Assembly: GCA_963532875.1 (NCBI GenBank)
Contig: CAUSLO010000002.1
Span: 3,419 to 67,418 of the forward strand
Length of the DNA: 64,000 bases
Reading direction: 5' to 3'
Source: CAUTUX01 sp963532875
GTDB lineage: Bacteria > Bacillota > Clostridia > Christensenellales > CAG-917
Part shown: positions 63,568 to 64,000 of the stretch, piece by piece
Layout of the letters: each line of letters opens with the position of its first letter
Position numbering within the stretch: the first letter of the stretch is position 1
Notes under the pieces: generated by a model
What the model saw: the letters and a program-made list of their open reading frames with translations, nothing else
Database searches by the model: none
What the model was told of the DNA's origin: nothing
Position numbers and translations under genes: made by a program

Positions 63568-63784
63568 ATAATCACCTCTCTCTTTGTAATAACTGTACAA
63601 AATTGCATTGGCATTTGTAAAAATTCGTCGTCTCCATCATCAAATTTTAATACGCCACAAAAAAATTATGAAAACATTAAAAGTTATTTAACCTAATCCA
63701 AGATCTCATAAAATGATGCAATTTAGTAATTCATTAAGACGGTGTCAACTTATTCGCTACTACGATTTTAGACTATCAAACCAA

Positions 63785-64000
63785 CTACTTTATTATAACT
63801 GGACGCAAACCATAAACATTTTTACTAGTGTTCCAATCAATGTTCCCATTAAGTTGAATAGAATATGGATGATGAGATGTGTCTGAGTATCGAGTACTTA
63901 ACCATGTGCAAAAAGGTGCAGTTTCCATCTTAATAATGTTAATTGTAATCTCATCTTTGACAGTTGTGGGCACACCAACCCACGAAAACCCCAGTAAAAC
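63785..64000 (-). CDS. C-terminal end of a DUF6273-like surface-type protein (runs off right edge)
   Basis: The minus-strand frame is open to the window edge and ends at 63785, giving 71 visible residues. The end APFCTWLSTRYSD, NGNIDWNTSKNVYGLRPVIIK resembles the C-terminal part of DUF6273 domains: a W-L-S/R-T block, an N-G-x-I-x-W segment and a final G-x-R-P. The same ending (LLGMRPAVRVN) closes the large surface protein at 56046. A GTG at 63973 could make it look like a small complete gene, but it has no ribosome-binding site. I treat it as partial. About 200 bases with no gene separate it from the antitoxin. Confidence 0.7.
   Translation of the reverse strand, partial: VLLGFSWVGVPTTVKDEITINIIKMETAPFCTWLSTRYSDTSHHPYSIQLNGNIDWNTSKNVYGLRPVIIK

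Noticed and set aside
62587..63600. Mobile-element ends or attachment sites around the toxin-antitoxin region
   Set aside because: No transposase, integrase or paired terminal repeats are visible. The palindrome at 62804-62830 is better explained as CIRCE-like.
63785..63973. A complete 62-residue protein from a GTG start
   Set aside because: The frame remains open to the window edge and the sequence is a domain end, so it is better treated as the 3' end of a larger gene.

Overview
The window is AT-rich, almost entirely coding, and carries a bacterial housekeeping gene set in a Bacillota-like arrangement. Supporting signs are the rpsB-tsf-pyrH-frr-uppS-cdsA-dxr-ispG order, the ruvX-DUF1292 pair, the pgpH-ybeY-era-recO cluster, AddAB instead of RecBCD, Asp23/Gls24, Shine-Dalgarno starts and lipoproteins with an Lgt gene. 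The MEP isoprenoid genes, an NfnAB-type transhydrogenase and many fused or missing genes suggest an anaerobic, streamlined, probably uncultured Clostridia-like lineage. No 16S or other marker allows a closer name.

Layout. Positions 1-3263 hold addB and the first codons of addA. A divergent lipoprotein gene follows at 3410-4297. From 15876 down to 4290 runs a minus-strand operon dxr-ispG-(PolC-like exonuclease)-pcrA-ligA-galK-lgt-pncB. From 20393 down to 15949 lie rpsB-tsf, a terminator, then pyrH-frr-uppS-cdsA. From 23032 to 20568 lie asp23-rarA-ruvX-DUF1292, then a tRNA-Thr gene and three small membrane-protein genes. From 36200 to 24252 runs a tightly coupled 12-gene chain: dnaB-pgpH-ybeY-era-recO-lipoprotein-tsaC-tyrS-yigZ-ilvE-recX-nnrD. 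From 40401 to 36986 an FMN riboswitch precedes a RibU-TsaE fusion gene, tsaB, rimI and icd. From 52970 to 40441 lie hslU-hisS-glyA-WYL regulator-nth-nfnA-nfnB-obgE-(NadD-YqeK-RsfS fusion)-two lipoprotein genes. From 55778 to 53090 lie a very long GrpE and DnaJ with a strong terminator. The right end (56046-64000) is accessory: a surface-protein gene of about 6.5 kb interrupted at a G10 tract, a RelB-type antitoxin beside a RelE-type toxin broken by an amber codon, a CIRCE-like palindrome, and the 3' end of another gene with the same kind of C-terminal domain.

The most notable items are the following. (1) A riboflavin transporter S-component is fused to the t6A-tRNA ATPase TsaE, behind an FMN riboswitch. 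(2) A surface protein of about 2179 residues becomes one frame if the G10 tract is G9, which suggests phase variation or a sequencing error. (3) The position usually held by polC encodes only a PolC-like N-terminal, OB-fold and proofreading exonuclease protein. (4) NadD, YqeK and RsfS are fused. (5) GrpE has about 370 extra residues, and grpE-dnaJ has no dnaK. (6) At least three operons have sigma-A-like promoters placed so that their mRNAs would be leaderless.

All calls come from reading the sequence and recalling protein families. No database search was run.
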